Shown here one piece after another: positions 5,750-7,464 of a stretch of 7,464 nucleotides of DNA. The number at the start of each line of letters is the position of its first letter. The stretch's first letter is position 1. The stretch is from Cryomorphaceae bacterium. GTDB taxonomy: Bacteria; Bacteroidota; Bacteroidia; Flavobacteriales; Schleiferiaceae. The stretch spans positions 4,123 through 11,586 of the forward strand of contig DMDX01000124.1 in assembly GCA_003451355.1 (NCBI GenBank). The letters are read 5' to 3'. The notes under the pieces were generated by a model that was given only the letters and a program-made list of their open reading frames with translations, ran no database searches and was not told the DNA's origin. The position numbers and the translations under genes are program-made.

Positions 5750-6700
5750 ATGCGCCCAACCAACCTCATTCTCTGGAGTCTCCTGCCGGCAGTAGCTGCC
5801 GCCCAGTCCTGCCGCGAGCCCCAGCCCGAACCCTACGTTCCCTTTTCGGTAAACTACGACGTCACGTCGCTAGCGGTGCAGCCGGGCTTTGATACGGTTC
5901 CGCGCTTGAGCACTGGGTTTGTGGCGCTGGATGAGGCGTCTGGGGCTGTGCACTGCTCGTGGGCTCCGCACGCGATCTGGGTGATTGAGGACGGCGGAGC
6001 TGGACCCATGCTCTACCTCGTGGACGTGCGCAACGGTCGGGTGATGAGTCGGCTGCAGCTCGCCACGGGCTGGACCAACGAAGACTGGGAGGATCTGGCC
6101 CATTGGACCGATGCTAGCGGACAGCGGTGGTTAGGAATCGGCGAAATTGGCGACAACAACGGGCTTCGTCCGATGCGCCGGGTTTATGCGCTCCCAGAGC
6201 CCACAGGAATCGATACCGCAGGTTCCGCCGTGCAAAGCCATCAACCGACGACGTCGAAGGTGTGGACCTACCTCTATGCTGACGGCCCGCGCGACGTCGA
6301 ATCGATGTTTGCTGACCCTGACGGCCGGATTTACCTCGTGTCGAAGCGCGACATGCGCAACCGGCTTTATGTGCTTCCAGCTGAGCCGACGTTGGGCGGA
6401 GATACCGCGAAGTACCTCGGTGACCTGCCCTTATACATGACGACCGCAGCGGACCGCCTGCAGCTGCCCAATGGCCGATCGCCGATCGTGGTGCGCAGCT
6501 ACGGCCGTCTGTACTACTGGGATGCAGCGCCCAGTGAGGCGGCTTGCGACGTGCTGCAGCGGGTTCCGACGCGGCTCCCGTACACCGAGCAAGAGGCCCA
6601 GGGCGAAATTTTTGCGTGGCTTGTCGACGGAACCTATGTGCTTCTCAGCGAGAAAGCCGGAGGTGTTTCGCCCCAAGCGCACCGCTACGTGCGGAATTAA
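5750..6700 (+). CDS. exported protein with propeller-like motifs, function unknown
   Basis: The protein has 316 residues from ATG 5750. A TTG at 5744 would add two residues but falls inside the promoter-like box. Residues 5-18 are a signal peptide ending AVAAA; Cys21 in AQSC could be lipidated, but the lipobox is poor. The mature part is rich in short strands, with conserved-looking blocks NEDWEDL (110-116), GIGEIGDNNGLR (129-140) leading to VYALPEP (145-151), DVESMFADPDG (182-192) and QGEIFAW (284-290). This DWED / GD-IGDN / D-E-DP / QGE order recurs in uncharacterised secreted bacterial proteins that look like beta-propellers, and phytase-like propellers also carry a D-E-G-type motif. I cannot name an activity. 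The gene is divergent from the phosphatase and followed by a strong hairpin. Confidence 0.8.
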   Translation: MRPTNLILWSLLPAVAAAQSCREPQPEPYVPFSVNYDVTSLAVQPGFDTVPRLSTGFVALDEASGAVHCSWAPHAIWVIEDGGAGPMLYLVDVRNGRVMSRLQLATGWTNEDWEDLAHWTDASGQRWLGIGEIGDNNGLRPMRRVYALPEPTGIDTAGSAVQSHQPTTSKVWTYLYADGPRDVESMFADPDGRIYLVSKRDMRNRLYVLPAEPTLGGDTAKYLGDLPLYMTTAADRLQLPNGRSPIVVRSYGRLYYWDAAPSEAACDVLQRVPTRLPYTEQEAQGEIFAWLVDGTYVLLSEKAGGVSPQAHRYVRN

Positions 6701-6728
6701 AAAACCCCGCCGGCATGCGCCGGCGGGG
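6699..6728. terminator. bidirectional hairpin terminator between convergent genes
   Basis: A perfect 10-bp stem (CCCCGCCGGC with GCCGGCGGGG) has a four-base loop and is flanked by six A on the left, which include the final bases of the TAA stop at 6698-6700. On the minus strand this gives stem plus six T, a good terminator for the TonB receptor. On the plus strand the tail is TCTTAACT, weaker but probably adequate. Confidence 0.88.
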
Positions 6729-6750
6729 TCTTAACTAACTCTTAATCCGC

Positions 6751-7464
6751 TTAGAGGTCGAGCTTCACGCCCAATTTGGCGCGGAACCCGTAGTACTCCA
6801 TCTGCATCGTGTACTGCTCTTCGAACTGGTAGTAGCGCAGTGGCTGGTTCGTCAAGTTATTCAGGTCAATGAACACGCGCAACTTCGGAGTCAGCGCGTA
6901 GTATGCGTTGATGTCCACAAAGCTCTGGTCGCCGTAGAAGCGGTCAGAGTATGCGTCGCCGCCGTACTCATCGACATAGCCTTGGGCGTGGTTGAAGCTT
7001 ACGCGGGCCGTGAACTTCTTGGCGTCGTAGGCAAGTGAAGCGTTGAGCATGATCGGAGCAGTTCCGGCCAGCGCGATGTTCTCACCGTCGCGAACCCCAG
7101 TGGTCTGAGAAGCCGTAAAGGTGGCGTTCGTGTAGAGGTTCAGGTTCTTGGCAAATCCAGACTTGCCCAGGGTGCGCTGAAAGGCGAGCTCCAATCCTTG
7201 AACGTTTGCAACCTCACCGTTTCTAGGCGTTTGCGCGTCGTATGTCGTTCCCTTGTACTCGAAATCATTGATTGACTCCGTGTAAATGAAGTTGTTGATG
7301 CGCTTGTAGAATACACCGGCGCTGATCAATCCCACATTCGGAAGGTAGTTTTCGTAGCTCAGATCCACGTTCGTAGCCGTAGCTGCTTTAAGGTCGGGGT
7401 TTCCGAATTCCGCCTCGAGGTCGTCGCGCGAGAACGAGATGTACGGAACCAAGTCGTAGTAGTT
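6751..7464 (-). CDS. TonB-dependent receptor, C-terminal barrel part (runs off right edge)
   Basis: The 237 residues visible are open to the window end; no true start is present. The fragment begins NYYDLVPYISF and carries EFGNPDLKAATATNVDLSYE (fragment residues 19-38), the GNPxLK block typical of the later strands of TonB receptors. It continues with FYKRINNFIYTE and alternating amphipathic strands such as NLNLYTNATFTAS and FVDINAYYALTPKLRVFIDLNNLTNQPLRYY, ending AKLGVKLDL. By family it is an outer-membrane active transporter for siderophores, haem, metals, sugars or similar ligands. The plug, TonB box and any carboxypeptidase-like domain lie outside, so the ligand cannot be judged. A terminal Leu replaces the frequent terminal aromatic residue. 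Its stop is 22 bases upstream of the shared hairpin terminator. Confidence 0.93.
   Translation of the reverse strand, partial: NYYDLVPYISFSRDDLEAEFGNPDLKAATATNVDLSYENYLPNVGLISAGVFYKRINNFIYTESINDFEYKGTTYDAQTPRNGEVANVQGLELAFQRTLGKSGFAKNLNLYTNATFTASQTTGVRDGENIALAGTAPIMLNASLAYDAKKFTARVSFNHAQGYVDEYGGDAYSDRFYGDQSFVDINAYYALTPKLRVFIDLNNLTNQPLRYYQFEEQYTMQMEYYGFRAKLGVKLDL

Overview
The window looks like chromosomal DNA of a Bacteroidota member, most likely Flavobacteriia or a related marine lineage with fairly GC-rich coding sequence. Four things point there: a TonB-dependent receptor C-terminus, a DUF2490-type outer-membrane protein, a remnant of a type IX secretion (T9SS) C-terminal sorting domain, and start codons without Shine-Dalgarno sequences but often with a TAnnTTTG-like box (the Bacteroidota -7 element) a few bases upstream. 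No phage, transposon, CRISPR, tRNA or rRNA sequence was seen.

Layout. 1-241 (-) is the 5' part of a c-type cytochrome lipoprotein that runs off the left edge. It is divergent from a three-gene plus-strand run at 269-2579: a DUF2490 protein, a small sulfotransferase-family protein that overlaps it by ATGA, and a fold-type IV (branched-chain/D-amino-acid type) PLP aminotransferase 11 bases further on. 2623-2821 (+) is a frame-broken mini-gene consisting of a signal peptide joined almost directly to the second half of a T9SS sorting domain. A strong hairpin terminator follows at 2842-2872. 2875-4227 (-) encodes a polytopic membrane protein resembling GT-C glycosyltransferases. Upstream of it lies a minus-strand terminator (4241-4265). 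That terminator ends the two-gene unit 5685-4385, a purple-acid-phosphatase-type lipoprotein whose stop overlaps the start of a very acidic 100-residue protein of unknown function. 5750-6700 (+) is divergent from the phosphatase and encodes an exported protein with propeller-like motifs. A hairpin at 6699-6728 separates it from the convergent C-terminal part of a TonB-dependent receptor (6751-7464, -).

How the genes may work together. The best-supported functional unit is the sulfotransferase plus aminotransferase pair. The two domains occur fused, in the same order, in plant 'branched-chain-amino-acid aminotransferase-like' proteins (recalled from memory, not searched), so this looks like the unfused bacterial counterpart of an uncharacterised two-enzyme module. 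The phosphatase and the divergent exported protein could serve organic-phosphorus use, but that is only a hypothesis. Promoter boxes and start positions suggest that several genes here are leaderless or nearly so.
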